Of a stretch of DNA of 64,000 nt, positions 17,742-26,976 are shown one piece after another. Under the pieces are notes generated by a model. The model saw only the letters and a program-made list of their open reading frames with translations. It was not told the origin of the DNA and ran no database searches. A program made the translations under genes and the position numbers. Every line of letters begins with the position of its first letter. Within the stretch, counting starts at the first letter, position 1. The stretch comes from Mycobacterium lacus (GTDB taxonomy: Bacteria > Actinomycetota > Actinomycetes > Mycobacteriales > Mycobacteriaceae), in NCBI RefSeq assembly GCF_010731535.1, contig NZ_AP022581.1, forward strand, positions 1,931,952 through 1,995,951, written 5' to 3'.

Positions 17742-20422
17742 ATGTCGTTTGTGGTGGCGGTGCCCGACATGGTGGCGGCGGCAGCATCGGATGTGGCCGG
17801 TATCGGGTCGGCGATTAGTGCGGCCAATGCGGCGGCGGCGGCCCCGACGACGGGGGTGTTGGCCGCCGGGGGTGACGAGGTGTCGGCGGCTGTTGCGGCG
17901 TTGTTCGGCGCGCACGCCCAGGCGTATCAGGGGTTGAGCGCGCAGGCGGCGGTGTTTCATGCCCAGTTTGTGCAGGCGATGACCGCCGGTGCGGGGTCGT
18001 ATGCGGCTGCCGAGGCGGCCAACGCCTCGGCCGTGCTGAACGTGGTGAATGCGCCGGTGCAGGCGTTGTTGGGGCGTCCGCTGATCGGTGATGGTGCCAA
18101 TGGGGCGCCGGGGCAGCCTGGTGGGGCTGGGGGGTTGTTGTTCGGCAATGGCGGCAACGGGGGTAATGGTTTGGCGGGTCAGCCCGGCGGTGCCGGTGGG
18201 GCCGCGGGTTTGATCGGCAATGGCGGTAACGGCGGTGCCGGCGGGCCGGGGGCGAGCGGTTTTGCCGGTGGCGCCGGCGGGGCCGGCGGGTGGCTGTGGG
18301 GCAATGGTGGTGTCGGTGGGGTCGGCGGGCTGGGCACCGCAGCTGCCGGTGGGCCGGTGGGGCCGGGGGCGCCGCTGTTGGGTTGTTCGGCCATGGTGGG
18401 GCCGGCGGGGCCGGCGGGGGCGGCTTGGCAAGTGTCGGTGGGGCCGGCGGGGCCGGCGGGTCGGCGGGTTGTTGTGGGGCAATGGGGGTGACGGTGGCGC
18501 CGACTGGTGGGGTGGGGCCAGCGGCGGGCCCGGCGGGGATGCTCGGCTGATCGGTCACGGCGGTCACGGCGGATTCCAAGGCGGCATCGGCGCCGTCGGT
18601 GGGGTCGGCGGTAAGGGCGGCAACGGCGGGTGGCTGTTCGGCAACGGCGGTGACGGCGGGGCCGCCGAGGTGTCCGGCACCGCCGGCAACGGCGGCAACG
18701 CCGGACTGATTGGCAACGGCGGTCACGGCGGCGGGGCCGGCTTGGACAGCGCGGGCGGCAACGGCGGTAACGGGGGGACGCTGCTCGGCGACGGCGGTCA
18801 CGGCAACGCCGGGGCAACCGGCGTGGGCAGGACCGGCGGTAACGGCGGCCACGCGGTCGGCCTGGTCGGCAGCGGCGGCGCCGGAGGAAGCGGCGCGGCC
18901 GGCTTTGTCGGCAGTCCTGGCGGCAGCGGCGGGAATGGCGGTAACGGCGCCCAGTGGTTCGGCCACGGCGGGGGCGGTGGGTCCGGCGGGTCCAGCGATG
19001 CAGCGGCCGGCGGCACCGGCGGTAACGGCGGCACCGCTGGGCTGATCGGCGACGGCGGGGACGGCGGCGCCGCCGGCGCCAGCGCGGCCGCCGTCGCGAG
19101 CGCCGGCGGTAACGGCGGCAATGCCCGGTTGATCGGCGACGGCGGGCCCGGCGGGCCCGGTGACTCCGGTGGGCCCGCCGGTGCCAACGGCACGGCCGGG
19201 ACGCTATTGGGGGATCCGCTCGATGTGGTGAATGCGCCGGTGCAGGCGTTGTTGGGGCGTCCGCTGATCGGTGATGGTGCCAATGGGGCGCCGGGGCAGC
19301 CTGGTGGGGCTGGGGGGTTGTTGTTCGGCAACGGCGGTAATGGGGGTAATGGTTTGGCGGGTCAGCCCGGTGGGGCTGGTGGGGCCGCGGGGTTGATCGG
19401 CAATGGCGGTAACGGCGGTGCCGGCGGGCCGGGGGCGAGCGGTTTTGCCGGTGGCGCCGGCGGGGCCGGCGGGTGGCTGTGGGGCAATGGTGGTGTCGGT
19501 GGGGTCGGCGGGCTGGGCACCGCAGCTGCCGGTGGGCCGGTGGGGCCGGGGGCGCCGCTGTTGGGTTGTTCGGCCATGGTGGGGCCGGCGGGGCCGGCGG
19601 GGCGGCTTGGCAAGTGTCGGTGGGGCCGGCGGGGCCGGCGGGGTCGGCGGGTTGTTGTGGGGCAATGGGGGTGACGGTGGCGCCGACTGGTGGGGTGGGG
19701 CCAGCGGCGGGCCCGGCGGGGATGCTCGGCTGATCGGTCACGGCGGTCACGGCGGATTCCAAGGCGGCATCGGCGCCGTCGGTGGGGTCGGCGGTAAGGG
19801 CGGCAACGGCGGGTGGCTGTTCGGCAACGGCGGTGACGGCGGGGCCGCCGAGGTGTCCGGCACCGCCGGCAACGGCGGCAACGCCGGACTGATTGGCAAC
19901 GGCGGTCACGGCGGCGGGGCCGGCTTGGACAGCGCGGGCGGCAACGGCGGTAACGGGGGGACGCTGCTCGGCGACGGCGGTCACGGCGGCAACGCCGGGG
20001 CAACCCTCGGCGTGGGCGGGACCGGCGGTAACGGCGGCCACGCGGTCGGCCTGGTCGGCAGCGGCGGCGCCGGAGGAAGCGGCGCGGCCGGCATTGCCGG
20101 CAGTCCTGGCGGCAGCGGCGGGAATGGCGGTAACGGCGCCCAGTGGTTCGGCCACGGCGGGGCCGGTGGCTCCGGCGGGCCCAGCACCCTGGCCGCCGGC
20201 GGCGCCGGCGGCAACGGCGGCACCGCCGCGCTGATCGGCGACGGCGGTGCCGGCGGGGCCGCCGGGGCCAGCGCGGCGGCCGTCGCGAGCGCCGGCGGCA
20301 ATGGCGGCAATGCCCGGTTGATCGGCGACGGCGGGGACGGCGGGCCCGGTGACTCCGGTGGGCCCGGCGGCACCGGTGGTACCGGCGGGTCGCTGCTGGG
20401 ACAGAACGGGTCCAACGGGTAG
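17742..20422 (+). pseudogene. PE_PGRS gene with internal tandem duplication and several frameshifts
   Basis: A strong GAGGGGAGG precedes ATG, and the protein begins [20 protein letters not shown], a canonical PE domain of about 95 residues that targets export through ESX-5. Its tail [16 protein letters not shown] is followed by Gly-Ala-rich PGRS repeats. The original frame stops at 18491. PGRS coding continues in another frame after two one-base losses in G tracts (near 18382 and 18470) and shifts again in the second half, ending with a Gly-rich tail and TAG at 20422. Either this is a pseudogene, or G-tract errors hide an intact protein of about 890 residues. It is inserted between the iron boxes and bfrA. 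Confidence 0.83.
18042..20397 (+). repeat. 1183-bp tandem duplication inside the PE_PGRS gene
   Basis: The segment starting GTGGTGAATGCGCCGGTGCA at 18042 recurs at 19225, and homology extends through the PGRS region to about 19208 and 20390 respectively, with few differences. The period is 1183 bp, not a multiple of three. Both copies have the reading-frame break at GCGCCGCTGTTGGGTTGTTC, whereas a second break differs in position between copies. A shared break suggests it predates the duplication, or that the same G tract is miscalled twice. Confidence 0.85.
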
Positions 20423-20702
20423 TCGGCGCTTAACGGTGGGTCCCGCGCGCCGTCGTGATCGCGGTGTGGCCACCGATGTCGGCTGCGCCGCTGGTCGGTG
20501 GTGGTTACCCCGGCTAACCGGACGGAGTTCCGGTTTTGTGACGCGCCGACGACCCGCCAAAGGTGGCGCCGATGGCCGCTTGCTGCACTAGATTCAGAGC
20601 CGGCACCGCACAACGGCGCTGCCACAGCCCCGCACGTGGTGCTCCAGCCCGGCCCACCTGCGGCGGCCCGACCCGACAGCCCTCACACGCCTAGGAGTGA
20701 TC
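20423..20702. other. Spacer between PE_PGRS and bfrA, no gene seen
   Basis: This stretch has no convincing coding frame and no match to the iron box. A possible -10 element TAGATT is seen near 20588. The bfrA ribosome-binding site CTAGGAG is at its end. If bfrA is iron-regulated here, it must depend on transcription from the boxes 3 kb upstream or on a site that does not resemble the consensus. Confidence 0.5.
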
Positions 20703-21182
20703 ATGCAAGGTGATCCGGACGTTTTGCGCCTGCTCAACGAGCAATTGACCGCCGAACTCACCGCGATCAACCAGTATTTCCTGCATTCGAAGATGCAAGA
20801 GAACTGGGGCTTTACCGAGTTGGCGGCGCACACCCGCGCGGAGTCGTTCGACGAAATGCGGCACGCCGAGGAGATCACCGACCGCATCTTGCTGCTCGAC
20901 GGGCTGCCGAACTACCAGCGCCTCTTTTCCCTGCGCGTGGGCCAGACGCTGCGCGAGCAATTCGAGGCCGATCTGGCGATCGAGTTCGAGGTGCTGGACC
21001 GGCTCAAGCCCGGAATCATCATGTGCCGGGAGAAGCAGGACACCACCAGCGCCGTACTGCTGGAGAAGATCGTGGCCGACGAGGAACTGCACATCGACTA
21101 TCTGCAAACGCAGCTGGAGCTGATGGACAAGCTCGGCGAGGAGCTGTACTCGGCGCAGTGCGTCGCCCGCCCGCCGAAGTGA
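20703..21182 (+). CDS. bfrA: Bacterioferritin
   Basis: A 159-residue heme-containing bacterioferritin forming a 24-mer that oxidises and stores iron. Ferroxidase ligands are in place: Glu18, Glu51 and His54 in FDEMRHAEEI, and the Glu and His of ADEELHIDYL. Met52 is the heme axial ligand. ATG at 20703 has AGGAG six bases upstream; the in-frame GTG at 20697 lacks that spacing. Sequence and length are almost those of M. tuberculosis BfrA. A bfd gene lies upstream beyond the PE_PGRS insertion. Confidence 0.97.
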   Translation: MQGDPDVLRLLNEQLTAELTAINQYFLHSKMQENWGFTELAAHTRAESFDEMRHAEEITDRILLLDGLPNYQRLFSLRVGQTLREQFEADLAIEFEVLDRLKPGIIMCREKQDTTSAVLLEKIVADEELHIDYLQTQLELMDKLGEELYSAQCVARPPK

Positions 21183-21268
21183 CCCCAGTTCGAGGCTCGG
21201 CGGGGTAATGTTCGAAACGCTCACAGCGGGTTGCGGCATCACCTGATGCAACGTCGATGGGAGCGAGC

Positions 21269-23335
21269 ATGACGAGCCCGACCGCAATCGCACAGGCCAC
21301 CGAACTCCCGGACGCACATGCCGGCGGCTCACCGATCAGCCGGCAACGACGCAACCTCATCTTCGTGGCGCTCGTGCTCGCGATGCTGCTCGCGGCGCTG
21401 GGAGCGACGATTGTCGCGACGGCGCTTCCCGCAATCGTCGATGATCTGGGCGATGCCGAGCACCAGTCCTGGATGGTCACCAGCTTTCTGCTCGGCGCGA
21501 CCAGCGTCGTCGCGCTCGCCGGCAAGCTCGGTGACCTGTTCGGCCGCAAGCGGTTGTTCCTGGCAGCTGTCGTGCTGTTCGCCATCGCCTCTGCGCTGTG
21601 CGGGCTGTCGCAGTACATGACGATGCTGGTGATCTTTCGGGCGCTCCAAGGTATGGGCGCCGGCGTTATCAGCGTCACGGCGAGCACACTGGTCGGAGAT
21701 GTCGTGCCATTACGGCATCGCGGCGTCTACCAGGGCATCTTGGGGGGCGTGTTCGGGATCGGGACGGTGGCCGGTCCCTTGGTGGGCGGCTACCTCAGTG
21801 AACGATTGAGCTGGCAGTGGGCGTTTTGGATCGACATGCCGGTCGCGCTGGTCGTGCTGGTGCTGGCGGCAACGGCTATTCCGGCGCTGCCCCAACGCCC
21901 CAGGCCGGTCATCGACTACCTCGGGATCCTGTTGGTGGTGTTGGGTGCGACGGGCTTCATCCTGGCCACCAGCTGGGGCGGCACCAACTACGCCTGGGAC
22001 TCGCCCGTGATTATCGGGCTGTTCGCCGGCTCGGCGGCGGCGCTGGGATTCTTCGTATGGGTGGAAAGCCGCGCGAGCGCGCCCATTCTGCCGCCTCGCC
22101 TATTTCGCAGTTCGATATTCGCCGTGTGCTGTGCGCTTGCTTTCGCGGTGGGATTCGCGATGCTGGGCGCACTTATCTTCCAGCCGCTCTTTCTGCGGTA
22201 TGTCAACGGCGCCTCGGCGACGACGTCAGGTCTGCGCACGCTGCCGATGGTGATCGGCATCTTGATCGGCTCGATCAGCAGCGGCGCGCTGGTCAGCCGG
22301 ACTGGGTACAAGCTCTTTCCGGTCGCTGGCAATGCGCTGATCGCGGTCGGATTTCTGCTGCTGTCGCAGATGCACACGTCGACGCCGGCTGTCGTACAGT
22401 CGCTGTACCTGGTCGTCTTGGGTGCCGGGATCGGGCTGTCTATGCAGCTGCTGGTCCTCATCGTGCAGAACACCTCCTGTTTCGAGGACCTGGGTGTCGC
22501 AACGTCGGGTGTGACCTTCTCCCGTGCGGTCGGGTGTTCGTTTGGTGCGGCGATATTCGGGACACTGTTCGCGAACTTCCTCAACCGGCGAATGGCCCCC
22601 GCACTGTCGGGTAGCGATGTGTCCGGGACGGCGGTCAGCTCGCCGACGGCCCTGCACCGGCTACCCGCTGACGTCGCCGCACCTTTCGTCCGGGCCTATG
22701 CCGAGTCGCTGACGCAGGTCTTTTTTTGGGCTGCCGTGGTGGCGCTGGTCGGATTCATCGTCGCGCTGTTTCTGCGCGATGCGCCGATCGGGCAGATCCA
22801 CAACAGCGCCGGCCACCTCGGTGACGGGTTCGGTATGCCTTGCGGCGGATCGCGGGACGCGGTGTTGGAAGCCGCGATCTGGCGCATGTTGCACAACACG
22901 CCGGATGAGCGCCTGCGCAGCATCGCAGCCCAATCCGGTTGTGTGCTCGACGCCGCCGAACTGTGGGGCGTGTTGCGGATCAACCAATACGAGCAGTTGT
23001 TCGGCACGGCGCGGCTGAGCGACATCGCCAAGCACCTGCATGTGCCCATCGAGGTTCTGAAACCGACATTCGACCGACTGGCTGACAACGGTTACGTGCT
23101 GGTCGACGGCGACACACTGTCGCTCAGTCAATCCGGGCTCCAGCAGGTCGATGTGCTAACGACTTTGATCCTCGAGTGGACGGTGGACAACCTCGTGGGA
23201 TCACCGGGGTCAGAGGACCGACCCGACAAGCGTGAAGTGGAGGCCGCACTGGGCCGCATCGCGCATCACGTTCTGGCCGAGGGCGATTGGTATCAGGATC
23301 TGACGCAGCCGGGTAGCCTCGCCCTGACCAAATAG
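21269..23335 (+). CDS. EmrB/QacA-family MFS exporter with C-terminal winged-helix-like domain (Rv1877-like)
   Basis: About 688 residues. The first ~510 hold 14 hydrophobic segments of a DHA2-type drug/H+ antiporter. Motif A reads GKLGDLFGRKRLF after TM2, and motif C-like GGVFGIGTVAGPLVGG lies in TM5. The last ~165 residues are hydrophilic and resemble a winged-helix module (RLSDIAKHLHVPIEVLKPTFDRLADNGYVLVDGD). ATG at 21269 is chosen because GGGAGCG precedes it at proper spacing. The location 86 bp after bfrA matches the M. tuberculosis Rv1876-1877 order. Substrates are unknown. Confidence 0.88.
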   Translation: MTSPTAIAQATELPDAHAGGSPISRQRRNLIFVALVLAMLLAALGATIVATALPAIVDDLGDAEHQSWMVTSFLLGATSVVALAGKLGDLFGRKRLFLAAVVLFAIASALCGLSQYMTMLVIFRALQGMGAGVISVTASTLVGDVVPLRHRGVYQGILGGVFGIGTVAGPLVGGYLSERLSWQWAFWIDMPVALVVLVLAATAIPALPQRPRPVIDYLGILLVVLGATGFILATSWGGTNYAWDSPVIIGLFAGSAAALGFFVWVESRASAPILPPRLFRSSIFAVCCALAFAVGFAMLGALIFQPLFLRYVNGASATTSGLRTLPMVIGILIGSISSGALVSRTGYKLFPVAGNALIAVGFLLLSQMHTSTPAVVQSLYLVVLGAGIGLSMQLLVLIVQNTSCFEDLGVATSGVTFSRAVGCSFGAAIFGTLFANFLNRRMAPALSGSDVSGTAVSSPTALHRLPADVAAPFVRAYAESLTQVFFWAAVVALVGFIVALFLRDAPIGQIHNSAGHLGDGFGMPCGGSRDAVLEAAIWRMLHNTPDERLRSIAAQSGCVLDAAELWGVLRINQYEQLFGTARLSDIAKHLHVPIEVLKPTFDRLADNGYVLVDGDTLSLSQSGLQQVDVLTTLILEWTVDNLVGSPGSEDRPDKREVEAALGRIAHHVLAEGDWYQDLTQPGSLALTK

Positions 23336-23499
23336 CCGCCTTGTGGGCCGAACACGCGACCGGGCGCATGCCGAGCCGCCAACCCGATCTCCGCCCGCAC
23401 AGTATCGGCTTCTGGCCCAACGGGATTGGCGCCACAGCGCGCCGACGACCGTGGGGATCGATGCCCGACGCCCACCGCACCCTCTCTGGCAGGGTTAGT

Positions 23500-25017
23500 T
23501 GAGACAGCAGGGTTCGAAAATATCTGACCAGGTATTGAGGGCAAGTAAGGATTGCAACGAACAATGACGGCGACTTTGGCTGAGGTCCGGAAGGGTAGCG
23601 CCGATGATGAAGGCGTGGGAACCGATTCGGCCCAGGGTCCGCGGGCGGATCGTCCCCGGCGGCGCAACTTCACCCCGGAGTACAAGGCGGCCATTGTGGC
23701 CGAGTACGACGCGTTGACCGAGCCGGGTGCGCGGGGTGCGCTGCTTCGGCGTGAGGGCCTGTACTCATCGCACATCGTGGAGTGGCGCCGAGCGCGCGAC
23801 GCGGGCGCGTTGGACGGGCTGGCCCGGTCAGGCGGTCGTGGTAGGACCGCGACCAGGCCGAGATCGAACGGCTACGGAAGCGGGCCGAACGGGCCGAGGC
23901 CGAGCTTGAACGCACGAGGGCCGCGTTGGATCTGGTGGGAAAAGCACACGCGCTCTTGGAGACGCTCTCCGAGAGCACGGGCACGCGGCCCGGGTCGAAG
24001 AAGTGATCGCACAGTTGCTGCCCGAGGTGGAGCGGCTGACCTCGACCGCGAAGGCGTGCGCGCTGCTGGGCAAGCCGCGCGCGAGCCTGTATCGGCAGCG
24101 CAACCGCCCTGCCGGTCCACGCCGCAAACCCGGGCCGAGCGGACCGCCGCCCATCGCTCGACGCGGCCGAGCGCACGCAGATCCTTACGGTGTTGTGCCA
24201 GCCGCGCTTCGCCGACAAGGCGGTCGCCCGTGTGGGCCGAGCTGCTCGACGAGGGCGTCTACCTGTGCTCGCAGTCCACGATGTACCGGATCCTGCGCAC
24301 GCACAACATGACCCGCGAACGGCGGCGGGTAGCCACACACCCGCCGCGGGTCAAACCGAGCTGGTCGCCCACCAACCCAACGACGTGTGGTCCTGGGACA
24401 TCACCAAATTGGCGGGACCGGTGCGCGGCGAGTTCTACCAGCTCTACGTGATGCTGGACATCTTCAGCCGCTACCCCGTCGGCTGGCGCGTCGAGTACCA
24501 CGAGGACGCCGACATCGCCCAGGACTGGATGGCCGAGCTGACCGCGCTACACGGGCGGCCCGGCGCGATCCACGCCGACCGGGGTTCGGCGATGACGTCG
24601 AAGAACGTCGCCCAGCTGCTAATCGACCTCGGCGTGGCGCGCAGCCACTCGCGCCCACGGGTGTCAAACGACAACCCGTTCAGCGAATCCCAGTTCAAAA
24701 CGCTGAAGTACCGCAACGATTTTCCCGAACGGTTCGACTCGATCGAGCACGCCCGCACCTGGTGCAAAGACTTCTTCGACTACCTGCGCCACGAGCACCG
24801 CCATTCCGCGCTCGGCCTGCACACACCGGCGTCGGTGTACTTCGGCACCGCCGCCGACATCCAGGCCAAACGAGCCCGGGTCATGGCCGATGCCTACGCC
24901 GCCAACCCCAACCGGTTTAGCAGCCCACCACAGCCCCCGAAACTACCGACCGCGGCATGGATCAACCCACCGACCCCACAACCGAAAATAGTGTCCACAT
25001 AGTGAGACGCTGTCTCA
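23500..25017 (+). mobile_element. IS3-family insertion sequence, decayed, about 1.5 kb
   Basis: Short terminal inverted repeats TGAGACAGC / GCTGTCTCA with TG...CA ends enclose two overlapping transposase frames typical of IS3. I see no clear target-site duplication, which fits an old insertion or flanking deletion. At least four one-base shifts break the coding frames. It separates the Rv1877-like exporter from the glnA3 region. Confidence 0.8.
23564..25002 (+). pseudogene. IS3-family OrfA/OrfB transposase, multiply frameshifted
   Basis: OrfA starts at 23564 with an HTH (RNFTPEYKAAIVAEYD) and, after a shift near 23840, ends in a leucine-zipper-like coiled coil with TGA at 24004-24006. OrfB starts with GTG at 24003, overlapping that stop. 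Its frame changes near 24145, 24228 and 24358 before the catalytic core: Asp in WSWDITKLAG, Asp in HADRGSAMTSKNV, Glu in NPFSESQFKTLKY. The catalytic triad is intact in sequence but not in a continuous frame, so no active transposase is expected. Confidence 0.87.
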
Positions 25018-25074
25018 AACACCTTGACAGCTACCGCAGGCCCGGACACGTGCCGCTCGGCGTACCATCACGCC

Positions 25075-25569
25075 ATGAGCCGAATCGGAGCATTCGCTGA
25101 CGACGACATTGCCGGCTGGGTCGTGAAATCCCCCGAACTCGGCGGCGCGCTCGCCAACTTCAGCCGGGCGGTCTACACCTGCAACCGGCTGCCGATGCGC
25201 ACACGCGAGCTCGCGCGAGCGGTCATTGCCCACGACAACGAATGCGTTGTCTGCGTCAACACCCGCGATGCCGACGGCCCTGCCGCGGGTGTGGACGAGG
25301 AGCTGTACGAGCACGCGTTGCAGTGGCGCACCTGGCCGGGATACAGCCCGCAGGAAAGGCTGGCTGCCGAATTCGCGCATCGGTTCGCCACCGGGCACAC
25401 GGCGCTGCGCGACGACGAAGACTTCTGGAAACGCTGCAGCGAACACTTCTCCGAGGAGTTGCTTGCCGACCTGGCCTTGTCCTGCGCGCTGTGGGTGGGC
25501 ATGGGAAGGGTGCTGCGGACCCTGGATATCGGCCAGGCCTGCAAGCTCACCCTGCCCAGCCGCGCATAG
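25075..25569 (+). CDS. Carboxymuconolactone decarboxylase / AhpD-like family protein
   Basis: A 164-residue all-helical CMD-family protein. Glu45, Cys57 and Cys60 (ECVVCVN) reproduce the E-x11-C-x2-C spacing of AhpD peroxidases, but the AhpD His is replaced (Arg64), so peroxidase activity is uncertain. ATG at 25075 is taken because the earlier 17 codons are unconserved in appearance and abut the IS3 end. glnA3 follows after 54 bp on the same strand. I do not recall this gene at this place in M. tuberculosis. Confidence 0.8.
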   Translation: MSRIGAFADDDIAGWVVKSPELGGALANFSRAVYTCNRLPMRTRELARAVIAHDNECVVCVNTRDADGPAAGVDEELYEHALQWRTWPGYSPQERLAAEFAHRFATGHTALRDDEDFWKRCSEHFSEELLADLALSCALWVGMGRVLRTLDIGQACKLTLPSRA

Positions 25570-25623
25570 CGCCACCGAGCAGCCTGCGTCTCCGGGGCCG
25601 GCTCACGCTGCAGAATGGCAGCC

Positions 25624-26976
25624 ATGACCGCCACACCGCTTGCCGCCGCGGCGATCGCCCAACTGGAGGCCGAGGGCGTCGACACCGTCATCGGCACCGT
25701 CGTCAACCCAGCCGGGCTCACGCACGCCAAGACGGTGCCGATACGGCGGACCAACACCTTCGCCGATCCCGGCTTGGGCGCCAGCCCGTCGTGGCATGCC
25801 TTCGCCATCGACCAGAGCGGCATCGCGTTCACCGAGGACGTCGGTGTGGTCGGCGATCAGCGCCTGCGCATCGACCTTTCGGCGTTGCGCATTGTCGGCG
25901 ACGGGCTGGCCTGGGCACCCGCCGCGTTCTTCGAGCAGGACGGCACCCCCGTCCCCGTGTGCAGCCGCGGAACCCTCGGCCGGATCGAGGCGGCGCTTGC
26001 CGAAGCCGGCATCGACGCGGTGATCGGCCACGAAATCGAATTCCTCCTCGTCGATGCGGACGGTGGCCGGCTGCCGTCGACGCTGTGGGCGCAGTACGGC
26101 CTCGCCGGCATCCTCGAGCACGAAGCCTTTGTGCGCGATGTCAACTCCGCGGCCGCGGCGGCCGGCGTGGGGATCGAGCAGTTCCATCCCGAGTACGGGG
26201 CCAACCAGTTCGAGATCTCGTTGACGCCGCTGGGGCCGGTGGCCGCCGCCGACCAGCTGGTGCTGACCAGGATGATCATCGGCCGCGCTGCCCGCCGCCA
26301 CGGGCTGCGCGTCAGCCTGTCGCCGTCACCTTTCGCGGGCAGCGTCGGATCCGGTGCCCACCAGCACTTCTCATTGAGCACCCCGGAAGGCCCGTTGTTT
26401 TCCGACGGGCCAGGCGCGGCGGGCATGACGCGGGCGGGGGAGGGTGCGGTGGCCGGGCTACTGCGCGGATTGCCGCAAGCCCAGGGCATCCTGTGCGGAT
26501 CGATCGTGTCCGGGTTGCGGATGCGCCCCGGTAACTGGGCCGGGGTGTATGCCTGTTGGGGCACCGAGAACCGTGAGGCGGCAGTGCGATTCGTTAAGAG
26601 CGGCCCCGGAAACCCCTATGGCGGGAATGTCGAGGTGAAAGTGGTCGATCCCTCGGCGAACCCGTACCTCGCCTCGGCGGCGATCCTCGGGCTGGCGCTC
26701 GACGGAATCAAGCACGAATTGGCGCTGCCGCCGGAAACGACGATCGACCCAGCGAAGCTCTCCGATTCGGACCGCGATCACGCCGGCATCGTGCGACTGC
26801 CCGAAGGTCAGGTTGAAACGATTGCCGCGCTTGATAATTCGAAGCTGCTGCGAACAATCCTCGGCGATCCCGTGGTCGACATGGTGGTCGCCGTCCGCCG
26901 GCTGGAGCATGACCGCTACGGCGACCTCGACCCCGAGCAGCTCGCCGAAAAGTTCCGCATGGCCTGGAGCCTATGA
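25624..26976 (+). CDS. glnA3: Glutamine synthetase-like enzyme GlnA3 (gamma-glutamylpolyamine synthetase type)
   Basis: A 450-residue type I GS-like protein. Recognisable elements are the metal-binding VIGHEIEFLLVDADG, EQFHPEYGANQFEISL, the ATP/metal loop GSGAHQHFSL and, near 300, MRPGNWAGVYACWGTENREAAVRF. GlnA3 of M. tuberculosis lacks classical glutamine synthesis and is reported to glutamylate polyamines such as spermine. ATG at 25624 gives MTATPLAAAAIAQLEAEG, the recalled start; the upstream ATG at 25615 is also in frame. The stop overlaps the start of the amidohydrolase gene by four bases, so translation is coupled. Confidence 0.92.
   Translation: MTATPLAAAAIAQLEAEGVDTVIGTVVNPAGLTHAKTVPIRRTNTFADPGLGASPSWHAFAIDQSGIAFTEDVGVVGDQRLRIDLSALRIVGDGLAWAPAAFFEQDGTPVPVCSRGTLGRIEAALAEAGIDAVIGHEIEFLLVDADGGRLPSTLWAQYGLAGILEHEAFVRDVNSAAAAAGVGIEQFHPEYGANQFEISLTPLGPVAAADQLVLTRMIIGRAARRHGLRVSLSPSPFAGSVGSGAHQHFSLSTPEGPLFSDGPGAAGMTRAGEGAVAGLLRGLPQAQGILCGSIVSGLRMRPGNWAGVYACWGTENREAAVRFVKSGPGNPYGGNVEVKVVDPSANPYLASAAILGLALDGIKHELALPPETTIDPAKLSDSDRDHAGIVRLPEGQVETIAALDNSKLLRTILGDPVVDMVVAVRRLEHDRYGDLDPEQLAEKFRMAWSL

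Noticed and set aside
18382..18491. Programmed frameshifting in the PE_PGRS gene
   Set aside because: No slippery heptamer with a downstream pseudoknot is evident, and the shifts lie in plain G tracts. Sequence error or mutation is simpler.
18179..20560. Very long Arg/Pro/Ala-rich open frames on the minus strand across the PE_PGRS region
   Set aside because: They are antisense shadows of GGC/GCC repeats. High GC removes stop codons and the composition has no domain.
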